Source: Thalassotalea euphylliae
Lineage (GTDB): Bacteria; Pseudomonadota; Gammaproteobacteria; Enterobacterales; Alteromonadaceae
Length of the DNA: 64,000 bases
Reading direction: 5' to 3'
Assembly: GCF_003390395.1 (NCBI RefSeq)
Contig: NZ_QUOV01000001.1
Span: 3,534,001-3,598,000, forward strand
Part shown: in pieces, positions 16,986 through 26,541 of the stretch
How the letters are laid out: the number at the start of each line of letters is the position of its first letter
Position numbering within the stretch: the first letter of the stretch is position 1
The notes under the pieces: model-generated
The model's database searches: none
What the model was told of the DNA's origin: nothing
The model's input: the letters and a program-made list of their open reading frames with translations, nothing else
Program-made: the position numbers and the translations under genes

Positions 16986-17957
16986 ATGAACGCACTGGCT
17001 ATTCATCAACACTTGCCAACCGCGAGTCAAATTATTTGTGGCTGCATGGGACTGGGCGGAGGCTGGGATCAGCAGCCGATTAACAAAACCCATTACCACC
17101 AAGCCCAACAGTTCATTGAAACCGCACTGGCAACGGGTATTAACTATTTTGACCATGCAGATATCTACACCTTTGGCAAAGCAGAGCAAGTGTTTGGGCA
17201 AGTATTAGCCGAGCAACCAAGCTTGCGCGAACAAATGATCGTGCAATCTAAATGTGCAATTCGCTTTGACGATGATAGTGGTCCTAAGCGCTACGATTTT
17301 TCTAACGAGTGGATAACGAAATCTGTTGATGGCATTTTGTCGCGCTTAGGCATTGAATACCTTGATGTTTTACAATTGCACCGCCCAGATCCATTAATGG
17401 AATTAGCAGAGCTCGCTGAATGTTTAACATCACTTCAAACAAGCGGCAGAGTGAAGCATTTTGGTGTTTCTAATATGAATCATCACCAAATTGCCTACCT
17501 ACAATCGGCACTCGACATGCCCATAATTGCTAACCAAATTGAAATCAGCCTTCAGCAACTAGGATGGTTAGATCATGGCGTATTGGCTGGTAACCCAGCG
17601 GGTGAACACGGTAACTTTTGTGCAGGTACAATGGAGTACAGTCAGCTCAATGGCGTGCAAATTCAATCATGGGGAAGCCTGGCACAAGGTCTTTTCTCTG
17701 GCCGTGATGTGAGCAACCAAGCTGAGTATATCAAGCAGACAGCTAAGCTTGTTGCTAACCTTGCAGAGCAATACAACACAAATGCCGACGCCATTGCTCT
17801 GTCCTGGATAATGCGTCATCCGGCGAATATCCAACCAATAATTGGCACGACCAATCCGGAGCGTATTAAGCGCTGCGCTGAGGCAAGCAAAGTCAAGCTA
17901 TCACGGGAAGATTGGTACCAACTATACGTTAGCGCACGTGGTGAAGAGTTACCTTAA
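16986..17957 (+). CDS. Aldo/keto reductase (YdhF-like)
   Basis: 323-aa NADPH-dependent aldo/keto reductase of the TIM-barrel superfamily. Signature pieces are GINYFDHADIYTFGKAEQVFGQ with catalytic Asp and Tyr, VQSKCAIRF with the catalytic Lys, and LQLHRPDPLMELAELAECL with the catalytic His. Cofactor-site elements are GRVKHFGVSNMNHHQI and IQPIIGTTNPERIKRC. The overall form resembles E. coli YdhF. The ATG at 16986 is preferred over 16950 because the upstream residues (TKVKIDKENKD) lie outside the domain and 16950 has no ribosome-binding site. Likely controlled by the divergent LysR gene. Confidence 0.9.
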   Translation: MNALAIHQHLPTASQIICGCMGLGGGWDQQPINKTHYHQAQQFIETALATGINYFDHADIYTFGKAEQVFGQVLAEQPSLREQMIVQSKCAIRFDDDSGPKRYDFSNEWITKSVDGILSRLGIEYLDVLQLHRPDPLMELAELAECLTSLQTSGRVKHFGVSNMNHHQIAYLQSALDMPIIANQIEISLQQLGWLDHGVLAGNPAGEHGNFCAGTMEYSQLNGVQIQSWGSLAQGLFSGRDVSNQAEYIKQTAKLVANLAEQYNTNADAIALSWIMRHPANIQPIIGTTNPERIKRCAEASKVKLSREDWYQLYVSARGEELP

Positions 17958-18139
17958 GCAGTTAGTTTTTAAGTTGGTGGCATAAGCTGCTGACAAAAGC
18001 TATTCGTAAAAGCTGCTCGCAAAAGCTACTCATTAAAGTAATAGGCTAATTTAGGTATTAATATTCTGTCCGTGACTTTAAGCGTAATTAAGCGTTAGTA
18101 TCAATAAAGATATTTTTCACGGACTAGAATTGACTATAG

Positions 18140-18496
18140 ATGGAACGCTTACATCGTATTGCCAAACGCTTATATCCCTTTCGTACATCTGCAATTATCC
18201 TCGCGTTTTTCGCTATCGCGCTATTTGCCGCAGTTACCTTATCTGGTGCTCGCAATCAGTCTCAGGTTTGGCTATTTGCCAGTGCACTGTTGTTGATGTG
18301 GAGCCTATTGCTCACTTTGTTTATTTATAGTTTTAGCAGTGTGATTGGCAAGGCGCCGAAAGGTGCCAATATATTTACCAAAATTAGACTGTGGTTACTC
18401 TCTGGCGTTCAAAAAGCAATTATGTGGTTATTCTTATTGGTTTTTTTCGCCAGCGTGCTAATGACCTTCCGGTTAATTAACTTTGGATTTTTCTAG
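18140..18496 (+). CDS. Small inner-membrane protein of unknown function
   Basis: 118-aa hydrophobic protein with three predicted TM helices: about residues 17-35 (SAIILAFFAIALFAAVTL), 43-66 (VWLFASALLLMWSLLLTLFIY) and 93-113 (IMWLFLLVFFASVLMTF). A positively charged N-terminus (ERLHRIAKRLYP) suggests N-in topology. I do not recognise the family. Its stop codon overlaps that of the convergent GFA gene through a shared CTAG. The hydrophobic periodicity and the ATG opening the frame support it as a real gene. Confidence 0.65.
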   Translation: MERLHRIAKRLYPFRTSAIILAFFAIALFAAVTLSGARNQSQVWLFASALLLMWSLLLTLFIYSFSSVIGKAPKGANIFTKIRLWLLSGVQKAIMWLFLLVFFASVLMTFRLINFGFF

Positions 18497-18924
18497 CACT
18501 TACCGTCACGATAGCCGAGGTATTTAGGCAAATCGTCTTCAAACGTTAGCCAAGCGGCTTTACTCTCGCAGTAGATATGTGCGTCAGGCTTTACACCAAC
18601 CAAGTTATCAAAGGCGGCCAAGGCAATTTCTACGGTGCATTGCTCGCGATTAAAGCGTGATTCAAACAGCAAACTCGCACCACAACGCTGGCAGAAGCTA
18701 CGCACACTATCATTCGAGGCGCGATAATGGCTCAGTAACTCAACACCAGAGTGCCAGTGCAAATACTCTCGCTTAACCTCTCCAAATGTAGAAAATGCCG
18801 CGCCATGAAATTTTTGGCACATTTTGCAATGGCAATGGCCCACTAAAGGCTCGAAGCGCTCGACTTCAAACTGAATAGCGCCGCACAAACAACTACCTTT
18901 ATTGATATTCGACACTTCAACCAT
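18493..18924 (-). CDS. GFA family (glutathione-dependent formaldehyde-activating-like) zinc protein
   Basis: 143-aa member of the GFA/CENP-V family of small zinc-binding proteins. Zinc ligands are visible as CLCGAIQ (residues about 12-18), CHCKMCQ (about 31-37) and CQRCG (about 78-82). HGAAFSTFGEV between them is also typical. Some members bind S-hydroxymethylglutathione, but most are uncharacterised, so formaldehyde metabolism should not be assumed. The start at 18924 precedes the domain directly. It ends tail-to-tail on the small membrane protein gene. Confidence 0.85.
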   Translation of the reverse strand: MVEVSNINKGSCLCGAIQFEVERFEPLVGHCHCKMCQKFHGAAFSTFGEVKREYLHWHSGVELLSHYRASNDSVRSFCQRCGASLLFESRFNREQCTVEIALAAFDNLVGVKPDAHIYCESKAAWLTFEDDLPKYLGYRDGKC

Positions 18925-19012
18925 TGCTATTCCCTACCTCTTTCTAAACTTTTTCTAACCTTTGACGTTATACCACTGATTTACCGACCAGTTTTCACCA
19001 CGTTAATACAGC

Positions 19013-20233
19013 TTAGAAAAATGCCTGCAAACCAGTTTGCGCACGACCTAAAATCAAACCGTGAACATCAAAAGTACCTTCGTAGGTATTCACTGTTTCA
19101 AGATTGATCATATGGCGAATCACATGAAATTCATCGGCAATACCATTACCGCCGTGCATGTCACGCGCCATACGGGCAATATCAAGAGACTTGCCGCAGT
19201 TGTTGCGCTTAACTAGTGAAATCATGGTTGGGTCCCAATCACCACCATCAATAATTTGGCCTACACGTAGGGAGCCTTGCAAGCCTAACGAAATTTCGGT
19301 TTGCATGTTTGCCAGCTTAGTTTGAAATAGCTGAGTCTGTGCTAGCGGTTTACCAAACTGCTGGCGATCTAAACCGTACTGACGAGCAGCATGCCAACAG
19401 AATTCCGCAGCACCTAACGCGCCCCAAGAAATACCGTAGCGCGCCATATTTAAGCAGCTAAACGGGCCTTTCAAGCCTCGTACTTCAGGGAACATATTTT
19501 CCTCTGGCACGAACACCTTATCCATGACAATTTCGCCAGTAATTGATGCCCGTAACGAAAGCTTACCTTCGATTTTCGGCGCCGACAGGCCTGCCATGCC
19601 TTTTTCTAGGATAAAGCCACAAATGGCGTCACCCTCTGCCTCATTTTTTGCCCAAACCACAAATACATCAGCAATTGGCGAGTTAGTGATCCACATTTTT
19701 GAGCCGGTCAGCTCGTAGCCGCCCGCAACCTTTTTAGCTCGGGTGATCATGCTAGCCGGATCAGAGCCCGAGCCTGGCTCAGTTAAGCCAAAGCAGCCGA
19801 TGTATTCACCGCTAGCCAGCTTAGGCAAATATTTCTCTTTTTGTGTTTCGCTGCCAAAGGTATAAATGGGGTGCATAACCAATGACGACTGAACGCTCAT
19901 GGCACTGCGATAACCTGAATCAACTCGCTCAACTTCACGCGCCACTAAGCCATAGCTAACATAATTCACACCAGAGCAGCCATAGCCTTTAATGGTTGCA
20001 CCCAACAAGCCAACTTCACCAAACTGCCGCATAATATTGGCATCAAATGTTTCATTGCGATTTGCCATCAAAACGCCAGGCATTAATTGCTCTTGGCAAA
20101 AATTATGAGCCATATCTCGAATCATGCGCTCGTCTTCACTGAGCTGGTCATTGAGCAACAAAATGTCATCCCAATTGCTTAACACTGCATTTGCCACTTT
20201 GGTTTCCTTATTAGTCACAGTTGAACTCACCAT
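19013..20233 (-). CDS. gcdH: Glutaryl-CoA dehydrogenase-like acyl-CoA dehydrogenase
   Basis: 406-aa flavoprotein of the acyl-CoA dehydrogenase family, closest to GcdH, which oxidatively decarboxylates glutaryl-CoA to crotonyl-CoA in lysine/tryptophan breakdown. Landmarks are [17 protein letters not shown] and [17 protein letters not shown] (FAD/substrate contacts), [25 protein letters not shown], and [20 protein letters not shown] with the catalytic Glu. GcdH usually has TYEGTHD, while this one has TYEGTFD. The ATG at 20233 is chosen; an in-frame TTG lies 12 nt upstream. No CoA-transferase or LysR partner is adjacent. Confidence 0.88.
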   Translation of the reverse strand: MVSSTVTNKETKVANAVLSNWDDILLLNDQLSEDERMIRDMAHNFCQEQLMPGVLMANRNETFDANIMRQFGEVGLLGATIKGYGCSGVNYVSYGLVAREVERVDSGYRSAMSVQSSLVMHPIYTFGSETQKEKYLPKLASGEYIGCFGLTEPGSGSDPASMITRAKKVAGGYELTGSKMWITNSPIADVFVVWAKNEAEGDAICGFILEKGMAGLSAPKIEGKLSLRASITGEIVMDKVFVPEENMFPEVRGLKGPFSCLNMARYGISWGALGAAEFCWHAARQYGLDRQQFGKPLAQTQLFQTKLANMQTEISLGLQGSLRVGQIIDGGDWDPTMISLVKRNNCGKSLDIARMARDMHGGNGIADEFHVIRHMINLETVNTYEGTFDVHGLILGRAQTGLQAFF

Positions 20234-20368
20234 AGTTTGACGCAACTATCTGCATTTACAAAACAAACGTATGGTTTTGTTATCAATAAATTACGCTAGT
20301 CAGTAGCAAAAAGTTGCCACCGAAAAGTTGGCACCGAGCCGATTTGCCAAAATCAAACATCAGCATAG

Positions 20369-22573
20369 CTACAAATCAATTGGTCTTGCTTGATCTGGAT
20401 AACGATAATCGCATACACCGTCTGGAAAAATCGCCTGCAGTTTTGACAAGTAAGGTTGCATATCTATATCACCATACATTCCGTCATCAATGGCTTTTGA
20501 AACCGGTATTAGCTTGCAACTGAAAACACTGCCAGCCCAAGGGCCACCGGCTGCTATTCGGCTGTTACTAAAGCTTTTAAAATGTTTTGCGCAAGCACCT
20601 AACGCTTGATTATTCCACTGGCCATCCCAAACTCGATTACCACTCGCAATTATGTTTCCGTGGTTATCAAAGCAAATGTCGGTGATATCGGCAGGTTTAT
20701 TTTGCCAAGCAGATAACGCCGGATTCGCCCTTATTTCCCGAAGCCAACGATCTATGGCAGCAAAGGCACGAGTAACCGGTTGATGGTTTTTATCTGCCAC
20801 CCAAATAACCTGATTCTTAGCATGACCTTGTCCCGCTAGCATACGTTGACGCGCGGCAAAACTGGCTGACATATGATGCATATCTAACTCATCTTCCAAG
20901 TAGTGGCGAACATCAATAATAGGTAGGTTAATTTTGCCAATGAATACTTGCCCGCTGCGATAAGCGGATTGTGCTGCTTGCCTGCTACCGTCGGCACGTT
21001 TAGCAGGCGTTTTATCGGTTGCTTCAGTGATGTTGTTACGACTCCATAGGCTTAACCAGAGAATCCCTTTTTTGCCTCGCCAGCCGCCTAGTATTCGCTC
21101 TGGTGACATATCTGCTAGCGGCTTCCAACTACCGACATGCCAATTAAGATCAATAAAACGCTGCGCCGATATTTGCCCTTTAACCAATGCAGCCAATCCG
21201 TATTGCACCCCTTGATTACTCCAAGTTTGATTGGCAAACCCAAGCTCATCACGGCCAAAAAGCTCAACCATATCTTGCCAATAACTCCACTGTACTTGCT
21301 TAACCACAGCTTCTGAAAAGTATTCATTCAGAAACCCTTGCGCTGGATTATGAATAAAAGTGGAAAGACCAAACCAGCCATTAATACATTCACTGTTGCC
21401 TTGGGGCATACGTGGCCAGCGGCCAACCAATACTTGATTAATTGGCTCTAATACCGCGCTTACATGGGTTTCACCATTTTTCGCATTCATTCCTTCCACC
21501 AAAATGCGATTTGGCCAGTTTTGCCAAAACTCTGGTTCAGGTGACCTAAACGCATAATAGTTATGCAGTAAGTCGCAATCGAGTGCATACAAGGTTTGGC
21601 TAATCATGTCTGGATAGGAATAAAGCGGAATCGCAGCATCTAAAATACCAGTGCTATTTTGTCCGATCAGGTACTGTGCTAAACCGCCTCCCGAGCCACC
21701 AATGCCAACCGTATATTCAGGCTCACCATAAAGGCTAACAAACTGCTGTTTTACTCGCCGCGCGGTATCTTCCGCCAGCAACATGTTATAGGTATGGCTG
21801 GTTTTATTCGCGGTTGACGTGATTACGGCATAGCCTAAGCGCAGCTGCTCTATTCGCCGTTCAATCGTGCGTTTGATACGCAGCTTGCCTTGGCGAAAAC
21901 CAATACCCGAGCCCCCTTCAAACTGATAAACAAGTTTATTGTTCCAGCTATGTTGCAGGTTAACTTGTGTACTCGAGTAGTGTTTAACCGGCATAATCAG
22001 CAAATACAGAAAACGGTTAATTGTGCCTATTTCTATGTGGAAAAGTTGCAAAGCTGATTGCAAAAGAGCTTCCGGTGGCCTGCTATCAAAAACCTTAATT
22101 TCGCCACTTTCGAGCTCTACCGCAAAGCGCAATTGAGTTTTAATTGCACAGTCTTTGCTATAACCAACGAGGTGTGAAAGCTTACCTAAATTTGCCTCAT
22201 GATCATAAACCGATACCCCCCACCCCATTTGATTATCAACTTGTGGCTGACCTAAGCCACTATCAAGGGTCATGCAATAGAATGGGTATTGTGGAGGGCC
22301 TGCATACAAGGTTTTTAGCGGCCCAACTTGGCCCAGTCGTATGGGAAATTCAAAGCTTTCTGCTGGTCGAGGGGTATGGCGAATATGCCTGCTGAAATCC
22401 AGCAGTGAATCGACTTGCGCTTCTTCTTGCTCACTGGTCGAGTGAATTGGTACAGCTTTTACTTGCCGCGCAAAATATTTTGAAGGTGGCGTGAGCAACC
22501 AATAAACTAAAACTGTTGCTGCGACAATCAGCAGTATCAGTAAAACCAATTTCCGCTGTATCGATCTTAACAT
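20369..22573 (-). CDS. DUF6351-like alpha/beta-hydrolase
   Basis: 734-aa predicted exported or membrane-anchored hydrolase. One N-terminal TM (LVLLILLIVAATVLVYWLL, about 10-28) leaves the rest outside the cytoplasm. The nucleophile elbow is visible as GIGGSGGGLAQYLIGQ near residue 300. LVYQFEGGSGIGFRQGKL, GYAVITSTANKTSHTYNMLL and DAAIPLYSYPDM match my recollection of the DUF6351 family, which is related to tannase-like and hydroxybutyrate-oligomer hydrolases. The ATG at 22573 is chosen because GAGAGG lies 7 nt before it; a GTG directly upstream is the alternative. The substrate is unknown. It stands alone. Confidence 0.7.
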   Translation of the reverse strand: MLRSIQRKLVLLILLIVAATVLVYWLLTPPSKYFARQVKAVPIHSTSEQEEAQVDSLLDFSRHIRHTPRPAESFEFPIRLGQVGPLKTLYAGPPQYPFYCMTLDSGLGQPQVDNQMGWGVSVYDHEANLGKLSHLVGYSKDCAIKTQLRFAVELESGEIKVFDSRPPEALLQSALQLFHIEIGTINRFLYLLIMPVKHYSSTQVNLQHSWNNKLVYQFEGGSGIGFRQGKLRIKRTIERRIEQLRLGYAVITSTANKTSHTYNMLLAEDTARRVKQQFVSLYGEPEYTVGIGGSGGGLAQYLIGQNSTGILDAAIPLYSYPDMISQTLYALDCDLLHNYYAFRSPEPEFWQNWPNRILVEGMNAKNGETHVSAVLEPINQVLVGRWPRMPQGNSECINGWFGLSTFIHNPAQGFLNEYFSEAVVKQVQWSYWQDMVELFGRDELGFANQTWSNQGVQYGLAALVKGQISAQRFIDLNWHVGSWKPLADMSPERILGGWRGKKGILWLSLWSRNNITEATDKTPAKRADGSRQAAQSAYRSGQVFIGKINLPIIDVRHYLEDELDMHHMSASFAARQRMLAGQGHAKNQVIWVADKNHQPVTRAFAAIDRWLREIRANPALSAWQNKPADITDICFDNHGNIIASGNRVWDGQWNNQALGACAKHFKSFSNSRIAAGGPWAGSVFSCKLIPVSKAIDDGMYGDIDMQPYLSKLQAIFPDGVCDYRYPDQARPIDL

Positions 22574-22700
22574 CACACAACCTCTCAGCTACTTCACAAC
22601 CAGTCCTATATAAAGTTTAGGAATCACTTGGTGATCTTGCCTGACAATTTGTTAACCTTATGCCCATACTCACTCGATACATCTATCACAAAGGCATTTC

Positions 22701-23201
22701 ATGGAAGTAAGAATCATTGAAGGTAAAACTATTTATGGCATTAGCACACGTACCAACAACGCCTCAGAAATGAGTCCTAACGGTAAAATTCCCGGTCTTT
22801 GGCAAAGATTCGATGCGCAGGTCGCTGTTGATTACCAAGGTGGTGAAAGGGTCTATGGAGTCTATACCGATTATGCCTCTGACCAAGATGGTGACTTCAC
22901 TGTAACCGCTGGCTACGACGCGAAAAATTCGCAGGACAAAGCGAAGTTAGACGATGCACTACATGCGATTACGATACCAACGGGGCGCTATTTAGTATTT
23001 TCTAAGCAAGGTGAAATGCCGCAAATTGCCATTGATGCATGGACTGAAGTTTGGCACTTTTTTAAGGATGAAGCGTTTCAAGATGACAAAAATGTAGAAA
23101 ATAACACTAACCAATATCAGCGTGTATTTAGCACTGATTTTGAATATTACCCTAATGCTAATGAAATTCAGGTCTGTATCGCGATTGCAGATGATGTATA
23201 G
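22701..23201 (+). CDS. GyrI-like / effector-binding domain protein
   Basis: 166-aa stand-alone effector-binding (GyrI-like, AraC E-set) domain. The pattern is an antiparallel sheet duplicated around ligand-contact strands: MEVRIIEGKTIYGISTRTNN, WQRFDAQVAV, VYGVYTDY, DFTVTAGYD, IPTGRYLVFSKQGEMP, then IDAWTEVWHFF and FEYYPNANEIQVCIAI. Such domains bind hydrophobic or cationic small molecules. Here there is no DNA-binding domain, so it resembles the cassette-type single-domain binders. Neighbours are unrelated. A strong terminator follows at 23273-23296. Confidence 0.8.
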   Translation: MEVRIIEGKTIYGISTRTNNASEMSPNGKIPGLWQRFDAQVAVDYQGGERVYGVYTDYASDQDGDFTVTAGYDAKNSQDKAKLDDALHAITIPTGRYLVFSKQGEMPQIAIDAWTEVWHFFKDEAFQDDKNVENNTNQYQRVFSTDFEYYPNANEIQVCIAIADDV

Positions 23202-23272
23202 ACTAAATTGACGAATACTCAGCTATTCTTTCTAGACTAAAACCTTCTTAATCTAAAGAACTTTAAAGACTA

Positions 23273-23296
23273 AAAAGGGAGCCTTAGCTCCCTTTT
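23273..23296 (+). terminator. Intrinsic terminator between GyrI-like gene and yqhD
   Basis: Stem AAAAGGGAGC/GCTCCCTTTT with loop CTTA. T and A runs on both sides make it usable from both convergent genes. Confidence 0.8.
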
Positions 23297-23328
23297 GGTT
23301 TACTCATTTCAATTATCGTCAAATGAGC

Positions 23329-24498
23329 TTAAAGCGCAGCTATTAAAATCTTACGCACGATATCCAATGTTAAATCACCTGTTTCAGAAAGGTGAGTTAA
23401 GCCCATCTTTTCCATGTTTGCCACTAAGGTGTCGATACCTGCTTCATCAATATCGTAGTGAGAAAGGTTAGTAACAATATCTAGTGAATTGAAGAAAGCT
23501 TCTGTTTTATCAATTGCTTGATTAATTTTCTCTTCGTCACTGCCATCGGTAATATGCCAAACGCGCTCAGCAAATTGCACAAGTTTGTCGTGTTTTTGCG
23601 CCTTACGCTCACGCAGTAGACTTGGCAAGATAATCGCTAAGGTGCGACCATGCGCAATACCGAACATTGCCGTCATTTCGTGACCAATCATGTGTGTTGC
23701 CCAATCTTGCGGTACACCAACACCAATTAATCCGTTAAGCGCCGAAGTTGCTGACCACATAAAGTTCTTGCGGGCTTCAACATCTTGCTCACCTTTCACT
23801 TGGCTTTGGTAAGTTACTGGGCCATCTTCAATTAAGGTTTGTAATACACCTTCAGAGAAGCGATCTTGGATTTTCGCATTTACTGGTTGCGTTAAGTACT
23901 GCTCAATGACGTGTACAAAGGCATCAGCAACACCGTTAGCAATTTGCTCTGTTGGTAACGTGAAAGTGAAATCTGGGTCTAAGAACGAGAACTTAGGGAA
24001 TACTAGCGGTGAAGTTAACGGGAATTTCTGATCATTGTACGTAACAACAGAAAAGCTGTTCATCTCAGAGCCAGTTGCAGGCAAGGTAGCAATACAACCT
24101 AATGGTAATGCTTCGGTTGCTGGTACTGGGTTAAAACCGTGGAACAAAATGTTAGCGTGGTCCGCCTCTTGTTTTGATGCTAATGCAACAAACTTAGTGC
24201 CGTCCATTACAGAACCACCACCAACAGCTAATAAGAAATCAATACCTTGTGTTTTTACCACATCAACCGCTTTCATTAGCGTTTCAAATTGTGGGTTTGG
24301 CTCAATACCACCAAATTCAACAACTTCGCGGTTGCCTAAAGCTGCAGTTACTTTCTCTAATGTACCGAAGCGCTTAACGCTACCACCACCAAATAGCACC
24401 AGTACTTTCGCCTGTGCAGGAATAAGTTGGTCTAGTTCAGCTAAACGGTCTTGACCAAATACGATATGAGTTGGGTTGTAGTAATCAAAATTTTGCAT
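23329..24498 (-). CDS. yqhD: NADPH-dependent aldehyde reductase, iron-type alcohol dehydrogenase
   Basis: 389-aa group III alcohol dehydrogenase. It reduces short-chain and toxic aldehydes (for example methylglyoxal and lipid-peroxidation products) with NADPH. Key segments are LVLFGGGSVKRFG and VGGGSVMDGTKFVA for nucleotide binding and LPATGSEMNSFSVVTY. The metal ligands are in the segments ANGVADAFVHVIEQYL and HMIGHEMTAMFGIAHGRTLAI. The length equals E. coli YqhD. The divergent AraC-type gene at 24942 resembles YqhC, the aldehyde-responsive activator of yqhD in E. coli, so the regulatory pair looks conserved even though a 266-bp element separates them. Confidence 0.93.
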   Translation of the reverse strand: MQNFDYYNPTHIVFGQDRLAELDQLIPAQAKVLVLFGGGSVKRFGTLEKVTAALGNREVVEFGGIEPNPQFETLMKAVDVVKTQGIDFLLAVGGGSVMDGTKFVALASKQEADHANILFHGFNPVPATEALPLGCIATLPATGSEMNSFSVVTYNDQKFPLTSPLVFPKFSFLDPDFTFTLPTEQIANGVADAFVHVIEQYLTQPVNAKIQDRFSEGVLQTLIEDGPVTYQSQVKGEQDVEARKNFMWSATSALNGLIGVGVPQDWATHMIGHEMTAMFGIAHGRTLAIILPSLLRERKAQKHDKLVQFAERVWHITDGSDEEKINQAIDKTEAFFNSLDIVTNLSHYDIDEAGIDTLVANMEKMGLTHLSETGDLTLDIVRKILIAAL

Positions 24499-24521
24499 TA
24501 TCTATCCTAATGTGTGCCCTT

Positions 24522-24787
24522 ATACCAATTGAAATAATTACTTAAGCATTCAGCGAGAATTAAAAGGCTCAGAGGCAAGGCATTGATTACAGAGAATGGT
24601 TATTCCCTTGTCCAAATCAATAACGCAGCATATGAGCCTTTTAAACTCGCCCTCTGGGAGCGTTTCAGCGTCGTGATAACCGCGCCAAATTGATGAGATG
24701 TAGAATAACTATATCAACAAAAATTTGGCTTGTTTTCACACCGCTGACAGCGCTCTGAATAGCTCAATTAGTTAATTTAATTGGTAT
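24522..24787. mobile_element. MITE-like palindromic element in the yqhD-yqhC intergenic region
   Basis: Noncoding element bounded by inverted ends ATACCAATT (24522-24530) and AATTGGTAT (24779-24787), each continued by AT-rich imperfect pairing. Inside are nested arms AAAAGGCTCA/TGAGCCTTTT and ATTGATT/AATCAAT, so the left part folds into a long stem. It has no ORF. Size, terminal repeats and internal pairing fit a non-autonomous transposable element. No clear target-site duplication is visible, which leaves the mobile origin unproven. Confidence 0.55.
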
Positions 24788-24941
24788 CGAATTCATTAAG
24801 CACATTTTATTACCACAAAAAAGATTTAAAACAGCATTTCCAACCATAATCATGCCTAAAACTCTCATCACCAGTATTTTTAGCAGATTTAGGTTGTACT
24901 ATTGGATATACTGCGAGCAGGCATAATTTTAGGGTTTGATC

Positions 24942-25826
24942 ATGCAAGATTTAATTGAAAGTTTAACCGCGCTTGCGCCAAATGAAGGTGTCAACAAAAC
25001 ACCACTGCCTGGTGTGTATGTGTTTAAAGCCAGCCAATCGTCTGGCAAGATACCGTTATGCTACAGCCAAGGAGTTATCTGGGTGGCGCAGGGGCAAAAG
25101 CGCGTTTATTTCAATGAGAACGTCTATGAATACAATCCAGATAATTACCTTGCGCTCGCGGTCCCTGTACCTGCTAAATGCGACACCATAGTCGAGCCCG
25201 GTAAACCACTACTTTCATTGATGATTGATTTTGATATGAATCTTCTGAATGAATTGGTGCGCATTTTTACCGATCATGGTTGCTCACAAGCAACAGGAGT
25301 AGACAATACTAGCGAAAAAAATAAAGGACTGTTCGTTAGCCAATGCACTGATAACCTGCGCTGCACCATAGTAAGACTTGCCAAATGCTTGCAAGACGAT
25401 ATGCAGTCCTCAGTACTAGGCAAAAGCCTAATCCGTGAAGTTTTTTACCATATATTGAAAGGCCCGAATGCTGCGCCACTATTTTCTTTGGTGAGCCATA
25501 ACACGCATTTATCGAAAATGGAAAAAGTGCTCAAGCACTTGCACACCCATTACAGTGGACGCTTAGATGTAGAGCAACTCGCCACTATGGCAAATATGAG
25601 CGCTTCAACGTTCCACCGTAACTTTAAGCAAATAACAGCTTCATCGCCCATTCAATATGTTAAAAAACTGCGCCTAAGCCGTGCACGTGAACTGTTAGTA
25701 GACCAAGGGCTAAAAGTAAAACAAGCTGCGGCACAAGTCGGCTACGACAGCCCAACGCAGTTTAGTCGAGAGTTTACTCGTTATTTCGGTCAAAGCCCTA
25801 GCGAATGCAATCGCCAGCTAGCGTAA
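24942..25826 (+). CDS. yqhC: AraC family transcriptional regulator (YqhC-like)
   Basis: 294-aa AraC/XylS regulator. The N-terminal AraC_N-type domain (residues about 20-180, with YSQGVIWVAQGQKRVYF and YNPDNYLALAVPVP) matches the subfamily of YqhC. The C-terminal double helix-turn-helix is complete (LDVEQLATMANMSASTFHRNF; VKQAAAQVGYDSPTQFSREF; GQSPSE). It lies divergent from yqhD, the partner gene controlled by YqhC in E. coli. The ATG at 24942 is preferred over the in-frame TTG 6 nt upstream. The symbol is transferred by similarity and context. Confidence 0.85.
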   Translation: MQDLIESLTALAPNEGVNKTPLPGVYVFKASQSSGKIPLCYSQGVIWVAQGQKRVYFNENVYEYNPDNYLALAVPVPAKCDTIVEPGKPLLSLMIDFDMNLLNELVRIFTDHGCSQATGVDNTSEKNKGLFVSQCTDNLRCTIVRLAKCLQDDMQSSVLGKSLIREVFYHILKGPNAAPLFSLVSHNTHLSKMEKVLKHLHTHYSGRLDVEQLATMANMSASTFHRNFKQITASSPIQYVKKLRLSRARELLVDQGLKVKQAAAQVGYDSPTQFSREFTRYFGQSPSECNRQLA

Positions 25827-25932
25827 TGGCAGGAATTGTTAGCACCAGTGTTTCGACAAAAACACAAAACCCTTGAATTATGAATATTTATTGACCAGTA
25901 TTAAATTAGGTTTATTAAAAAGGAAGTGTGTA

Positions 25933-26433
25933 ATGAACATGGAAATACTGAAGAAAAACATCAAATTACTCGTCATGCCGCTAGCGAGTTTTGCTTTGCT
26001 TGGTTGTAGCGCGCTGCCAATAGAAACAGCGCTAGAAGATAACCACTTTCGCTTAGAAAACTTTAAGCGCGACAATACAGACAACTTTGAACACGTTTAT
26101 TTAATGTGTGCCAATCAAAAGCCGGCTTCATTTATTCACCCGAAACAGCACCTCAGCGGCCAGCATAGCTTATGGGTAAAAGCTGAGCTAAAACGCCGTA
26201 ATATAGACTTTAGCGAGCGCGTTGCGGTCGTAAATTTTAATGTTAACCTTGAAGCAGATAAAAGTTATATGCTGAATCGAGAGGTGATGAAAGACAGTGA
26301 GAAAATAGCACTGTGGATCCAAGAAACTGACACTGGCGTTGGCGTTTCTGAAGTCATCATTGCCGATTTAGCACACCCGAAAGCTAATGAGTATTTTCAT
26401 GAACTAAAACAATGCCGCACTGGCAGCGTATAA
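25933..26433 (+). CDS. Small predicted lipoprotein
   Basis: 166-aa predicted lipoprotein: MNMEILKKNIKLLVMPLASF then a lipobox LLGCS with Cys near residue 25. The ATG at 25933 is well supported by AAGGAAG 6 nt upstream, which overrides a longer in-frame reading from 25873. The mature part has two cysteines (YLMCANQK and LKQCRTG near the C-terminus) that could form a disulfide, and beta-strand-rich sequence in between. I do not recognise the family. It is monocistronic with its own terminator at 26514-26541. Confidence 0.75.
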   Translation: MNMEILKKNIKLLVMPLASFALLGCSALPIETALEDNHFRLENFKRDNTDNFEHVYLMCANQKPASFIHPKQHLSGQHSLWVKAELKRRNIDFSERVAVVNFNVNLEADKSYMLNREVMKDSEKIALWIQETDTGVGVSEVIIADLAHPKANEYFHELKQCRTGSV

Positions 26434-26513
26434 ACGCAATATCTGCTACTAAACGGCATTTGTCTTAACTAAATATTTTACTAGACATATTATTGGTTAT
26501 AGTCTGCATCGAT

Positions 26514-26541
26514 AAAAAACGAGCTTATTGCTCGTTTTTTT
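26514..26541 (+). terminator. Intrinsic terminator of the small lipoprotein gene
   Basis: Stem AAAACGAGC/GCTCGTTTT with loop TTATT followed by a T run, about 80 nt past the stop codon. Confidence 0.85.

Noticed and set aside
24035..24454. 139-aa + strand ORF
   Set aside because: It lies entirely antisense inside yqhD, which has complete family motifs. Its composition follows from the opposite strand.
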